Positions 8,652 through 15,804 of a DNA stretch of 64,000 nt are shown here, one piece after another. A model generated the notes under the pieces. It had not been told where the DNA came from. It was given only the letters and a program-made list of their open reading frames with translations, and made no database searches. The position numbers and the translations under genes were made by a program. Every line of letters begins with the position of its first letter. Within the stretch, counting starts at the first letter, position 1. Source of the DNA: Roseitranquillus sp963749675 (lineage in GTDB: Bacteria; Pseudomonadota; Alphaproteobacteria; Rhodobacterales; Rhodobacteraceae); contig CAVVNT010000010.1 of NCBI GenBank assembly GCA_963749675.1, forward strand, positions 1,054,001-1,118,000, given 5' to 3'.

Positions 8652-9060
8652 ATGCCTGAGCCCGTGCTCATGTCTGGGATCGAGATCATCACCGATGGCG
8701 GCCGACGCCGACGCCGCCGCTGGTCCGCTGCGGAGAAGCTGCGGATCGTGGAAGAGACCCTGGACGAGCGGGAGAGCACCTCGGTCGTCGCGCGGCGGAA
8801 TGCCATGGCGCCGAACCTCCTCCATCGTCGACGCAGGCTGATGCTGGAAGGAGGGAGCGTGGCGGTGCTCGGCGATGACGCGGTGACTAGGTCCAGCCTG
8901 CGAGACGGGCCCTCCTGCAGATGGAGGATCGCATCCGGGAGCTCAAACGCCAGCTCGGCCGCAAAACGCTCGAGGTGGAGATCCTCAAGGAGGCGCTGGA
9001 GAAGTCACGGACAAAAAAACCGACGTTGCTCGCGCAGTCGCCGATGAAGGACGCTTTCCG
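8652..9060 (+). pseudogene. IS3-family orfA (helix-turn-helix protein), degraded
   Basis: Reads RRRRWSAAEKLRIVEETLDE, then SVVARRNAMAPNLLHRRRRL and MLEGGSVAVLGDDAVT, the HTH_Tnp_1 domain of IS3 OrfA. After about 8888 the frame breaks. The C-terminal leucine-zipper helix continues in another frame as MEDRIRELKRQLGRKTLEVE and EILKEALEKSRTKKPTLL. In the family this protein binds the IS ends and pairs with OrfB by programmed frameshift. Confidence 0.75.
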
Positions 9061-9244
9061 ATGAAGGCCATTGCCGAGACGCTCGGGATGGCACTCAATC
9101 TTCACGATCGGCTGGTGGGAGAAACAAGCCGCGGCGGCGCTACCACAAGGCGCAAGCGGTGAGCGGCGAACGCCATGCGTTCGAGTGAGTCGCGAACGTG
9201 CTGCCATTGATCACGACGCTGGTGGCGGCACCGCCGACCTACGG
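9061..9244 (+). pseudogene. IS3-family orfB (transposase) N-terminal fragment
   Basis: Starts MKAIAETLGMA and continues in broken frames to VLPLITTLVAAPPTYG, which is the conserved start of the IS3 OrfB HTH_21 region (usual continuation YRRIT). The fragment ends exactly at the IS110 insertion point at 9245. The missing continuation TACCGGCGGATCACA is found at 10400-10414. Confidence 0.7.
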
Positions 9245-9254
9245 CTTGTCTTAT

Positions 9255-9440
9255 GACTTCCCTCGGCTCCTTTGCGATAAGGAGCCGCTGCCCGGCACCC
9301 CATATGCCGGACAGCGGCGGGGGACGGATCGAGAATGGGTCGGCCGCTCAGGGCCGTGCGGTAGTGTGATCGCCCCCGTCTTTTCTCATGACCTGAACGG
9401 ATAGCAGGGCTTCTGGCCCGCATGACAAGCAGAGGTAAGG
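9255..9440 (+). ncRNA. Candidate IS110 bridge RNA
   Basis: The left end folds into a leader hairpin (GGCTCCTT 9265-9272 with AAGGAGCC 9279-9286), an overlapping alternative hairpin (GCCGCTG 9284-9290 with CAGCGGC 9312-9318), and two stems with large internal loops. Loop 1: CGGGGG 9318-9323 with CCCCCG 9373-9378, GATC 9327-9330 with GATC 9368-9371, inner stem CGGCC/GGCCG. Loop 2 lies around GCAGGGC 9404-9410 and GCCCGC 9416-9421. In loop 2, ACGGATA (9397-9403) is identical to the seven bases before the right core, and GACAAG (9424-9429) is the complement of CTTGTC at the left core. In loop 1, CGGTAG (9359-9364) complements CTACCG of the occupied target. RNA ends are estimates. Confidence 0.62.
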
Positions 9441-9449
9441 GAAAGACGG

Positions 9450-10385
9450 ATGCAGGATATCATCGGCATCGACATCTCGAAAGACCGGCTGGACGCGTTT
9501 CGGCTCTCAAGCCGGCAGCACAACTTCTTTGGAAACGACAAGGCCGGGTTCAAGGCTCTGCTGGAGTGGATCGGCAACGCCGAAGGGCTGCGGATCGTCT
9601 ATGAGCCGACCGGCCCCTATCATCGCGCACTGGAGGAATCGCTCGCAAAGGCCGGGCATGCGCTGGTCAAGGTCAATCCCCGACAGGCACGGCGGTTCGC
9701 TGAGGCCACCGGAACCCAGGCCAAGACGGACCGGGTGGATGCGATGCTGCTGGCTCGGATGGGGCTTGCGCTCGACCTGCCGCCGCGCCCGGTTCGCGGC
9801 GAACTCATGAACGAACTGAGGGAGTTGCACGTCGCGCGGCTGGCGTTGATCAAGGACCGGACGGCGGCGGGAAACCGTGCTGACACAGCGGCGATCAGCC
9901 TGATCCGACGCCAGGCGAAGGCACGGCTGGCGATCATCGAGAAGCAGCTTGCCGAGGTCGACGAAACCATCGCCACCCTGATCGCGGCGGACCCCGCGCT
10001 GGCCGAGCGTCTCGACATCCTGACCTCCATCCCTGGCATCGGCGCCGTCACCGCCTGCATGCTGCTGATCGAGATGCCCGAGCTCGGGATCCTCGAGCCG
10101 AAACAGGCCGCGAGCCTCGCCGGGCTGGCGCCGTTCACGCGTTGCTCGGGCAAGTGCAAGGGCAAGGAGATGATCCGCGGTGGACGCGCCAGCCTGCGCG
10201 CCACAATCTTCATGCCGGCCCTCGTCGCCGTCCGCTTCAACGCGGATCTCAAGCGCAAGTACCAGCAGCTCCTCGACAGCGGCAAGGCACCCAAGCTCGC
10301 CATCACCGCCGTCATGCGCAAGCTTGTCCTGCTCGCCAACGCGCTGCTGCGTGACGGCCGGAAATGGGCCGACAGACCCGCTTGA
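9450..10385 (+). CDS. IS110-family transposase (RuvC-like DEDD recombinase)
   Basis: 311 aa, intact. The N-terminal DEDD RuvC-like domain shows IIGIDISKDRLDAF (first Asp), VYEPTGPYHRALEE (Glu) and TQAKTDRVDAMLLARM (the two C-terminal Asp). A coiled-coil linker follows at about residues 125-190. The C-terminal Transposase_20 domain contains LTSIPGIGAVTACMLL, ASLAGLAPFTRCSGKCKG and RGGRASLRATIF, with the conserved serine in the RCSGK segment. In the family this recombinase works with a bridge RNA to join the element ends to the target. Start ATG follows GTAAGGGAAAG. Confidence 0.95.
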   Translation: MQDIIGIDISKDRLDAFRLSSRQHNFFGNDKAGFKALLEWIGNAEGLRIVYEPTGPYHRALEESLAKAGHALVKVNPRQARRFAEATGTQAKTDRVDAMLLARMGLALDLPPRPVRGELMNELRELHVARLALIKDRTAAGNRADTAAISLIRRQAKARLAIIEKQLAEVDETIATLIAADPALAERLDILTSIPGIGAVTACMLLIEMPELGILEPKQAASLAGLAPFTRCSGKCKGKEMIRGGRASLRATIFMPALVAVRFNADLKRKYQQLLDSGKAPKLAITAVMRKLVLLANALLRDGRKWADRPA

Positions 10386-10399
10386 CCAAGACGGATACT

Positions 10400-10690
10400 A
10401 CCGGCGGATCACAGTGGAGTTGACCCGCTTCCGTCGATGGCTTGCGGGTTTGGTCATGACCGTCTGGGCATGGGTGGCTTCGAACTCTGCGGGTGACATG
10501 TAGCCGATGGATGAGTGGCGGCGCGAAGGACTGCGGAACCCCTCGATGGACTGGACCTGCGCCGCGGCGCGAGTGGCGAAGCGACGCTGGTCGATCAGCT
10601 CGCATTCAAGGGTGGCGAAGAAGCTCTTGCACATGGCGTTGTCGAGTGCGTCGCCGGCTGTGCCGGTGGACGGTCGAACGCGCCGCCTTG
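10400..10690 (-). pseudogene. Second IS3-family element, orfB C-terminal fragment
   Basis: Minus-strand frame reading AGDALDNAMCKSFFATLECE, LIDQRRFATRAAAQV, SRRHSSIGYMSPAEFEA and a basic tail, the C-terminal integrase-core end of IS3 OrfB (the SIGYMSPAEFE motif). An IS3-like terminus, TGGAGTTGACCCGCTTCC, starts at 10415 on the plus strand. The apparent protein tail past it reads into the older IS3 copy (10400-10414) and stops at 10398. The 5' part is lost at about 10690, where the IS30 remnant region begins. Confidence 0.75.
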
Positions 10691-10768
10691 CGACGATGGC
10701 CGAACGACTAGGATGTGTACTGGGCGGCCTCGACCGGTCGTCGCAACACTCTGATGAAGGAGGTTGCG

Positions 10769-11287
10769 ATGACTGGGAAGCGGCGCCCGGCCCGATCCAC
10801 CCGTAAGGCGCGGCGCGAGCATCGGCGGGTGTTCTGTTCGGCAATCTCGGCGGGGCGCTCGCGCGAGGACGCCGCGGTGGATGCCGAAGTATCGCCTCCG
10901 GTGAGAGCCGGTGGTTTCGGGAGGCCGGCGGCATGCCACCCTCGCAGCTTGCACCGTCCGCGAAGGCGTTGCTGTCGCTCATTGAGCGGAAGGAGATTGC
11001 GCTTTTCTGCGCAGGCGGACACGGAGTGCGTGAGATCGCCCGCCTGGCTCGGGCTCGACTTTCCCGACGAGACCATGCGCGTCAACCACGAAGCCATCTG
11101 CCGGTTCCTTCACGTCCAGGGCCGCGGAGCACTGAAGCGCGAGCTCACCGCGTGCCTGCACACCGGACGCGCGCTGCGCCTGCCGAGATCGCGCCTGCGC
11201 GGCCGGGGCAAGCCGTTGGTGACGCCCGAGGTGATGATCAGCGAGCGTCCGGCGGAGGCCGCCGACCGGGCGGTGCCGGGTCACTGA
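10769..11287 (+). pseudogene. IS30-family transposase fragment
   Basis: ATG at 10769 after AAGGAGG. Reads MTGKRRPARSTRKARREHRR, FCSAISAGRSREDAAVDA, then (frame shifted near 10905) GGMPPSQLAPSAKALLSLIE and IALFCAGGHGVREIARLARA, the HTH_38 region of IS30-type transposases. After an internal deletion it continues as NHEAICRFLHVQGRGALKRE, LTACLHTGRALRLPRSRLRG and ISERPAEAADRAVPGH, stopping just before the usual WEGDL motif of the catalytic core. Clearly inactive. Confidence 0.7.
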
Positions 11288-11367
11288 TGGTGTGGATGCC
11301 CCACCCCTGACGGCATCGCTTGTGCCACGCCGGCGGTGTCGAACCAACCAGTATGGAGGAGGCATCC

Positions 11368-11923
11368 ATGAACGAGGTGATCGGCGTCGATCTGGCAAAG
11401 ATGGTGTTCCAGCTGCACGGGGCCACCGCGGCGGGGGCGCCGGTGTTCCGCAAGAAGCTATCGCGGACGCAGTTCCGGGCGTTCATGACGAAGCATCCGC
11501 GGTGCCGTGTCGCGATGGAGCCCGGCCCGCAGGACGACGCAAAGGATCAGCTCTTGACCGAGACGATTAGAGAACGCCCCGGGACATGATCATGGAGGCC
11601 TGCGCTTCGGTGCACTGCTGGGGTCGCGAGATGGAGGCCCTTAGCCACGATGGCTGACCTTCTTGAAGTCGCTGGTTCGGCGGATCGACGACCCCGACAG
11701 CAATCTGCCGCCCCTCGTGGTCGAGTTCACGCGCCCGCACCTCGACCAGCTCCAGGCCTGCAGCGAGCGGATCGCCGTGATCGAGCGGAGGCTGCGTGAC
11801 GCAGCCCGCAGCGATCCCGAGGCCGCCCGATTACAGACTGCGCCGGGCGTCGGGCCGGTCAGCGCCCCGGCGATCAAGGCCTTCGCGCCGCCGATGGAAG
11901 GGTTCAAGCGGGGGCGCGATTTC
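11368..11923 (+). pseudogene. IS110-family transposase remnant (second, unrelated copy)
   Basis: ATG at 11368 after GGAGG. Reads MNEVIGVDLAKMVFQLHG, FRKKLSRTQFRAFMTKHP and RCRVAME, where the usual ACASVHCWGREME continues only at about 11598 after an extra 77 bases (11521-11597) bordered by the six-base repeat ATGGAG. The middle of the gene is deleted. The C-terminal part follows at 11663: LVRRIDDPDSNLPPLVVEFT, LQTAPGVGPVSAPAIKAFAP and FKRGRDF, cut by the ISL3 end at 11924. Confidence 0.78.
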
Positions 11924-13589
11924 GGTTCTGTCGCAGATTTGGTGCAGCTTAGGGCCGTCGGAAGCTACATTGGCGATCTTCATGGGAGGTGGCCGATGAT
12001 GAGCAGAACGGAGCGGGAGCGATTTCTACCCGACGGTTTGAAGACGGAACGGATCGAGGTCTCCGGGAGCATGGTGGTCGTGCATGCTCGCGCATCGAGC
12101 GCCAGGTCGGCGTGCTTGCGCTGCGGTCAGACCTCCGGTCGCCAGCACAGCAGATATCAGAGGCGGCTGGCCGACCTTCCCGCTCATGGTCGCGACGTCA
12201 GGATCGTTCTGTCAGTCCGGCGGCTCCGTTGCCGCACACCGCATTGCCGTACACGAGTGTTCGCGGAGCGGTTTCCGCCGTCGGTTACGCGCCCGCATGG
12301 ACCAGCGGACCTCGCGGTTGCAGGGGCTGGTGCGCCACCTCGGCCTGGCGTTGGGCGGACGCCCGGCGCAAGCCCTCGCGGGCCGCCTATTGCTGCCGGT
12401 GAGCAAAGACACGTTCCTGCGCGGCGCCCGTGCCTTGTCCAACGATTTCGCCGCCGAAGCGCCGCGTGATCGGTATCGATGACTGGGCGTGGCGACGGGG
12501 CCAGCGCTACGGCACGTTGATCTGCGACCTCGAGCGGCGCCGTGTCATCGACCTCCTGCCGGATCGCGAGCCCGCGACCGTCGAAGCCTGGCTGAGCCGG
12601 CATCCCAGATCGAGGTCGTCGCCCGCGATCGGAACGGCGGGTACCGCGGCGCCGTGGCGCGGGCCTTGCCAAACGCGGTGCAGGTCGCCGACAGGTGGCA
12701 TCCGCTGGAGAACTCCGGAGCGGCCTTCCTTGCCGCCGTTCGGCACGCGCTGCCCGATATCCGCAAGGCGGTCGGGGCGCAGAAGCTCGATGCGGAGATT
12801 CTGACTGCCGCCGAGCGCCTGCAATACGAGGGTTTCCTGCGCCGCCAGCACACCAACAGGATGGTCCGCCAGATGGCCGGAGATGGTGTCTCCCTCAAGC
12901 GGATCGTTCGCCTGACGGGGCTGAGCCGCAAGCTCGTGCCAGATCGTCCGCGGCGAGCGCGAGGACGTGTTCCGCGTCCGCCAGAGCAGTCTCGAGCCTT
13001 GGCTGCCGCGCCTTGAGCGGGAATGGTCCGCCGGGTGCAGGAACGGCGCCGAGCTCTGGCGCCGTCTGCGCGCGGCCGGGTTCGAAGGCAGCTTGCGGGT
13101 CGTGACCGAGTGGGCAACGCGGCGCCGCCGGGCCGAGGCGGCGCATCCGGCGACAGGAGGCAAGTGTCCACCGGCGCGAAGGATCGCCAGGATGATGACG
13201 ACCGCGCGGCATCACCTGTCCAGGGCCGATGCCATCACGGTTGCCAGAATCGAGGCCTCGGTGCCCACTCTCGTCACGTCACGCGACCTGACAGAGCGCT
13301 TTGCCGAGATGGTTCGCCACGGGCGTGCCGAGCAGCTGCCGGATTGGTTGACGGAGGCGGATACCAGCGTGCTGTCGTCCTTCGCCAGAGTACGTCGCGC
13401 CGACGTTGAGGCCGTCGCTGCTGCGCTCCGTGAGAGCTGGTCCAACGGGCAGACGGAAGGCCAGATCAACCGCCTGAAGGGACGGCCTCTGCTTTGCAAG
13501 GAGGTTCTTCCGTGACGTCGGACGATGGGTGCAGTCATGTGTCCGGCCTGTTCGCGCGGCGCTCCATGGCCGCTGGCCTCGATGTGATC

Positions 13590-13660
13590 CGCAGATCAGG
13601 TCCCAATCAAATGTCCGCGGTCTAAGCCGCTTCCGCTTGCAACGGGTTCTCCTGATCCCG
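13590..13660 (-). ncRNA. Candidate guide (bridge) RNA hairpin of the IS1111-type element
   Basis: In the 3' non-coding end, GATCAGG (13594-13600) pairs with CCTGATC (13651-13657) and encloses an inner stem GCGG (13617-13620) with CCGC (13627-13630). This leaves internal loops of 16 and 20 bases, the shape expected of a bridge-RNA guide loop. A further hairpin lies at 13556-13580. I did not find clear guide matches to the ends or target, so the assignment rests on position and shape only. Confidence 0.3.
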
Positions 13661-13719
13661 GTTCTCCCGGTCGTTCGTCACGTCATCAGCCACCCTTGCA
13701 GTCTTCCCCGGCGGACGCC

Positions 13720-14763
13720 CTACATCGCGACGGCGCCGTTCGGGATGGTAGTTTCGCTGTTTCGATAATCCTGTTCGCGAACCAGAAGCGCCCAGGCGGT
13801 CCGCGCCATCTTGTTGGCCAGCGCGACCGTGACCAGGCGCGGCGGCTTACGTTCCAGCAAGGCCCGCAACCAGGCGTTTCCAGCTGCCTTGGCTCGGTCG
13901 TGCCGGAGAACGGACGTTGCCCCTACCACGAGCAGCCGGCGCAGATATCGATTGCCCTGTCGCGAGATGCGGCCGAGCCGCTCTTTGCCGCCGCTCGAGT
14001 TCTGCCTCGGTACGAGGCCAAGCCAAGCGGCGAACTCGCGACCACTGCGAAAGTGGCTCGGGTCGAGCATGGTCGCCGCGATCGCGGTCGCGATGAGGGG
14101 GCCGACGCCTGGGATCGTGCCCAATCGACGGCTGACGGGATCGGACCTGTGATGAGCTTCGATCTGCTTGTCGAGTTGAACGATCTCTACCTGCGCCTGC
14201 TCCATCTGCACGATCAACGTTTCAAGCGCGCGGCACGCCATCGGCGGCAGGCCCCCGTTGGCGCCGCCCCTCACGATGGCGACGAGTTGAGCCAAGCCGA
14301 TCCTCTTCTGAGCCGCGACGATCCCGAACTCCGCGAGATGGCATCGGAGCGCGTTGATCAGCATCGTTCGCTGCTTGACCAGGAGTTCACGGCTGCGGTG
14401 GAGCACCATCACGGCCTGTTGGTCGGTCGACTTGATCGGGACGAAACGCATCGACGGACGCGACACCGCTTCGGCGATCGCCGCAGCGTCGGCCGCGTCG
14501 TTCTTGCCTCGTCGGACGTAGGGCTTCACGTATGAGGGCGGGATGAGCCGCACCTTGTGCCCCAGCTCGGTCAACTCCCGAGCCCAATGATGCGACGTGG
14601 CGCAGGCCTCGATCCCGACAACGCAGGGTGCAAGACGCGAAAAGAAGGGCAGCACTTCGCCGCGGCGTACCTTGCGGCGCAGAACGGCCGCGCCTTCGGC
14701 GTCGACGGCATGAACCTGGAACACATTCTTTGCGATATCCAGTCCGATGGTGGTGACTTCCAT
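13720..14763 (-). CDS. IS110-family (IS1111 subgroup) transposase
   Basis: Intact, 347 aa from the ATG at 14763 (MEVTTIGLDIAKNVFQVHAV); an upstream ATG at 14796 would add 11 residues. The RuvC-like DEDD domain shows GLDIAKNVFQ (Asp), VGIEACATSHHWAREL (Glu) and RRGKNDAADAAAIAEA (Asp pair). The C-terminal Transposase_20 domain has LGTIPGVGPLIATAIAA, FAAWLGLVPRQNSSGGKERL and ISRQGNRYLRRLLVVGA, with the serine in QNSSGGK. This copy is complete and could be active. Confidence 0.93.
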   Translation of the reverse strand: MEVTTIGLDIAKNVFQVHAVDAEGAAVLRRKVRRGEVLPFFSRLAPCVVGIEACATSHHWARELTELGHKVRLIPPSYVKPYVRRGKNDAADAAAIAEAVSRPSMRFVPIKSTDQQAVMVLHRSRELLVKQRTMLINALRCHLAEFGIVAAQKRIGLAQLVAIVRGGANGGLPPMACRALETLIVQMEQAQVEIVQLDKQIEAHHRSDPVSRRLGTIPGVGPLIATAIAATMLDPSHFRSGREFAAWLGLVPRQNSSGGKERLGRISRQGNRYLRRLLVVGATSVLRHDRAKAAGNAWLRALLERKPPRLVTVALANKMARTAWALLVREQDYRNSETTIPNGAVAM

Positions 14764-14935
14764 GGTGGGCAGCTCCTCTGGAGACGACGCGGTCATACGG
14801 CCACTTAACCCGCGCCGCCGGCTTGGGTGCAGAGGCCGTCCACCCCATCAGATGTACGGTCGCGCCAACCTCGACCTCCTTCGCGCCCGGCTCGTCGTCG
14901 CCGCGTAGGAGGCTGCACCAAAATTGAGTCACACC

Positions 14936-15233
14936 CCACGTCTCCCCCGGCGCGCACGCTATCCTCGTCCTCGACGGCGCCGGCCGGGATAGCTCCAGGG
15001 ATCTCGCCGTCCCGGCGAACATCACGCTGCTGACGCTCCCGCCGTACAGCCCGGAGCTGAACCCGGTCGAGAACGTCCGGCAGTTCCTCCGCCAGAACCA
15101 CCTCGCGAACCGCGTCTTAGGCAGCTATGACGCCATCGTCGACGTCTGCTGCGACGCCTGGAACGCGCTCCTCGCAATCTTAGAGCGCGTCGCCTCCACC
15201 ACCTCGCGCAACTGGGCGCAGGTCAACGGATGA
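14936..15233 (+). pseudogene. IS630-family transposase C-terminal fragment
   Basis: The frame reads HVSPGAHAILVLDGAGRDSS, LTLPPYSPELNPVENVRQFL (the DDE_3 signature with the catalytic Glu) and ERVASTTSRNWAQVNG, ending at TGA 15231-15233. Only about the last 100 residues remain. It abuts the ISL3 right end on its 5' side and the IS3 orfB fragment on its 3' side. Confidence 0.8.
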
Positions 15234-15302
15234 TGCCGTTGGTCTGAGACCCTGTTTCATTCCGCTGAAGAGCCGGAAAGCAGCGGCATTTCGGAAGCAT
15301 TC

Positions 15303-15785
15303 GTGAACACGCTGAAGCGGGATTACGTGCGCGTCACGCCGATGCCGGACGCTCAAGCCGTCCTCGATCTCGCCGGCGGGTGGATCGAGGAATGCAACGA
15401 GAACCACCCGCACTCAGGGCTGAAGATGCGCTCGCCACGTGAGTTCATCGCATCGACAATCTACGCGGTGCTCGTCGTGGCAATCGCGGCGGAGATCATT
15501 GCGACGGCGGCGCTCGCCCGGTCTGAGAGCTTCACGCAGCTCGGTCCCAGCCTCATCACCGTGGTGGGTTACGCCGTCGCCGTCTATTTCCTGTCGTTGG
15601 CGCTGAGGGTGATGCCGACCGGCGTCGTCTACGCCGTGTGGTCGGGGATGGGGATCGTTTTCATCACCGCGATAGGCTGGGTCTGGTTCGGCGAGCGGCT
15701 GTACCTGCCGGCGATCGTCGGGCTCGGCCTGAGCTTTGCCGGCGTGGCGGTCGTCAACGTGTTTTCCGTTTCGATGCCGCACTGA
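15303..15785 (+). CDS. SMR-family multidrug efflux protein fused to an IS3 OrfB fragment
   Basis: 160 aa from GTG at 15303. Residues 1-49 are IS3 OrfB (MNTLKRDYVRVTPMP, NENHPHSGLKMRSPREFI). From residue 50 on it is a full-length SMR transporter of about 110 aa with four membrane helices: STIYAVLVVAIAAEIIATAA with the conserved Glu of helix 1, VYFLSLALRVMPTGVVYAVW, SGMGIVFITAIGWVWFGERL and LPAIVGLGLSFAGVAVVNVF. EmrE-type proteins export cationic drugs in exchange for protons as antiparallel dimers. Only the native start codon seems lost at the junction (about 15450). It may be translated from the IS3 GTG or be silent. Confidence 0.82.
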   Translation: MNTLKRDYVRVTPMPDAQAVLDLAGGWIEECNENHPHSGLKMRSPREFIASTIYAVLVVAIAAEIIATAALARSESFTQLGPSLITVVGYAVAVYFLSLALRVMPTGVVYAVWSGMGIVFITAIGWVWFGERLYLPAIVGLGLSFAGVAVVNVFSVSMPH

Positions 15786-15804
15786 GCCGCGCAGCCGCGC
15801 TCAG
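15782..15804. terminator. Hairpin between convergent genes
   Basis: CTGAGC-c-GCG pairs with CGC-GCTCAG around a short loop, overlapping the stops of the SMR gene and the DUF808 gene. There is no T tract on either side. A weak bidirectional termination role is possible. Confidence 0.35.

Larger units (their letters stand above)
9245..10399 (+). mobile_element. Complete IS110-group element, about 1.15 kb, with CT core at both edges
   Basis: It splits the IS3 orfB codon run PTYG-YRRIT. The left junction reads ACGG-CT-TGTC (CT at 9245-9246) and the right junction GGATA-CT-ACCGG (CT at 10398-10399). Removing 9247-10399 restores ACGGCTACCGG and the IS3 frame. IS110 elements such as IS621 insert at a CT core without terminal inverted repeats, which fits. 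The layout is a 203-base left non-coding end (9247-9449), the transposase, and a short right end of 12 bases. The long left non-coding end is where IS110-group elements encode their bridge RNA. Confidence 0.88.
13480..14841 (-). mobile_element. IS110-family element of the IS1111 subgroup, inserted in ISL3
   Basis: Inverted repeats GGACGGCCTCTGC (13480-13492) and GCAGAGGCCGTCC (14829-14841) flank an intact transposase and lie at, or a few bases inside, the two ISL3 junctions (after NRLK at 13479 and before QMYG at 14849). Subterminal inverted repeats are a mark of the IS1111 subgroup. The long non-coding end (13493-13719) lies 3' of the gene, also as in IS1111, where the guide RNA is expected on that side. 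Confidence 0.72.
11996..14908 (+). pseudogene. ISL3-family transposase, frameshifted and split
   Basis: Pieces in order: N-terminal zinc-ribbon (SARSACLRCGQTSGRQHSRY, then LADLPAHGRDVRIVLSVRRL and a second Cys/His pair at CRTPHCRTRVFAERFPPSVT), LQGLVRHLGLALGGRPAQAL, a DDE-like core (VIGIDDWAWRRGQRYGTLIC, VVARDRNGGYRGAVARAL, VQVADRWHPLEN), an HTH segment (VSLKRIVRLTGLSRKLV) and ALRESWSNGQTEGQINRLK. At least four frame changes are needed before the IS1111-type insertion at 13480. The last 19 residues lie at 14849-14905. Inactive. Confidence 0.75.
11924..14935 (+). mobile_element. ISL3-family element carrying an inserted IS1111-type element
   Basis: The left end at 11924 (GGTTCTGTCGCAGATTTGGT) joins the cut IS110 remnant. 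The right end (GCTGCACCAAA, 14912-14922) mirrors the inner part of the left end (TTTGGTGCAGC). The transposase starts near 11996, is interrupted after NRLK at 13479 by the IS1111-type element, and resumes at 14849 with QMYGRANLDLLRARLVVAA and a TAG stop at 14906-14908. No 8-base target duplication is seen, because the left flank is the IS110 remnant and the right flank is IS630. One side was therefore lost or rearranged. Confidence 0.7.
8596..15449 (+). mobile_element. IS3-family element split by nested insertions (IS nest)
   Basis: The left terminus TGAACTGGCCCACGGTTC at 8596 is typical of IS3 ends. orfA and the first part of orfB follow to 9244 (ending PTYG). The next orfB residues (YRRIT) appear at 10400-10414 after an IS110 element. 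A late orfB segment of the same general type (SEAFVNTLKRDYVRV to SPREFI) appears at about 15250-15449. In between lie IS110, a second IS3, IS30, a second IS110 remnant, ISL3 with an IS1111-type passenger, and IS630. The outer IS3 right inverted repeat is missing. That the two outer pieces belong to one copy is an inference from family and reading order. Confidence 0.6.

Noticed and set aside
11924..14935. Two separate transposons on either side of the IS1111-type element
   Set aside because: The protein fragments before 13480 and after 14849 are consecutive parts of one ISL3 transposase, so this is one element with an insertion.
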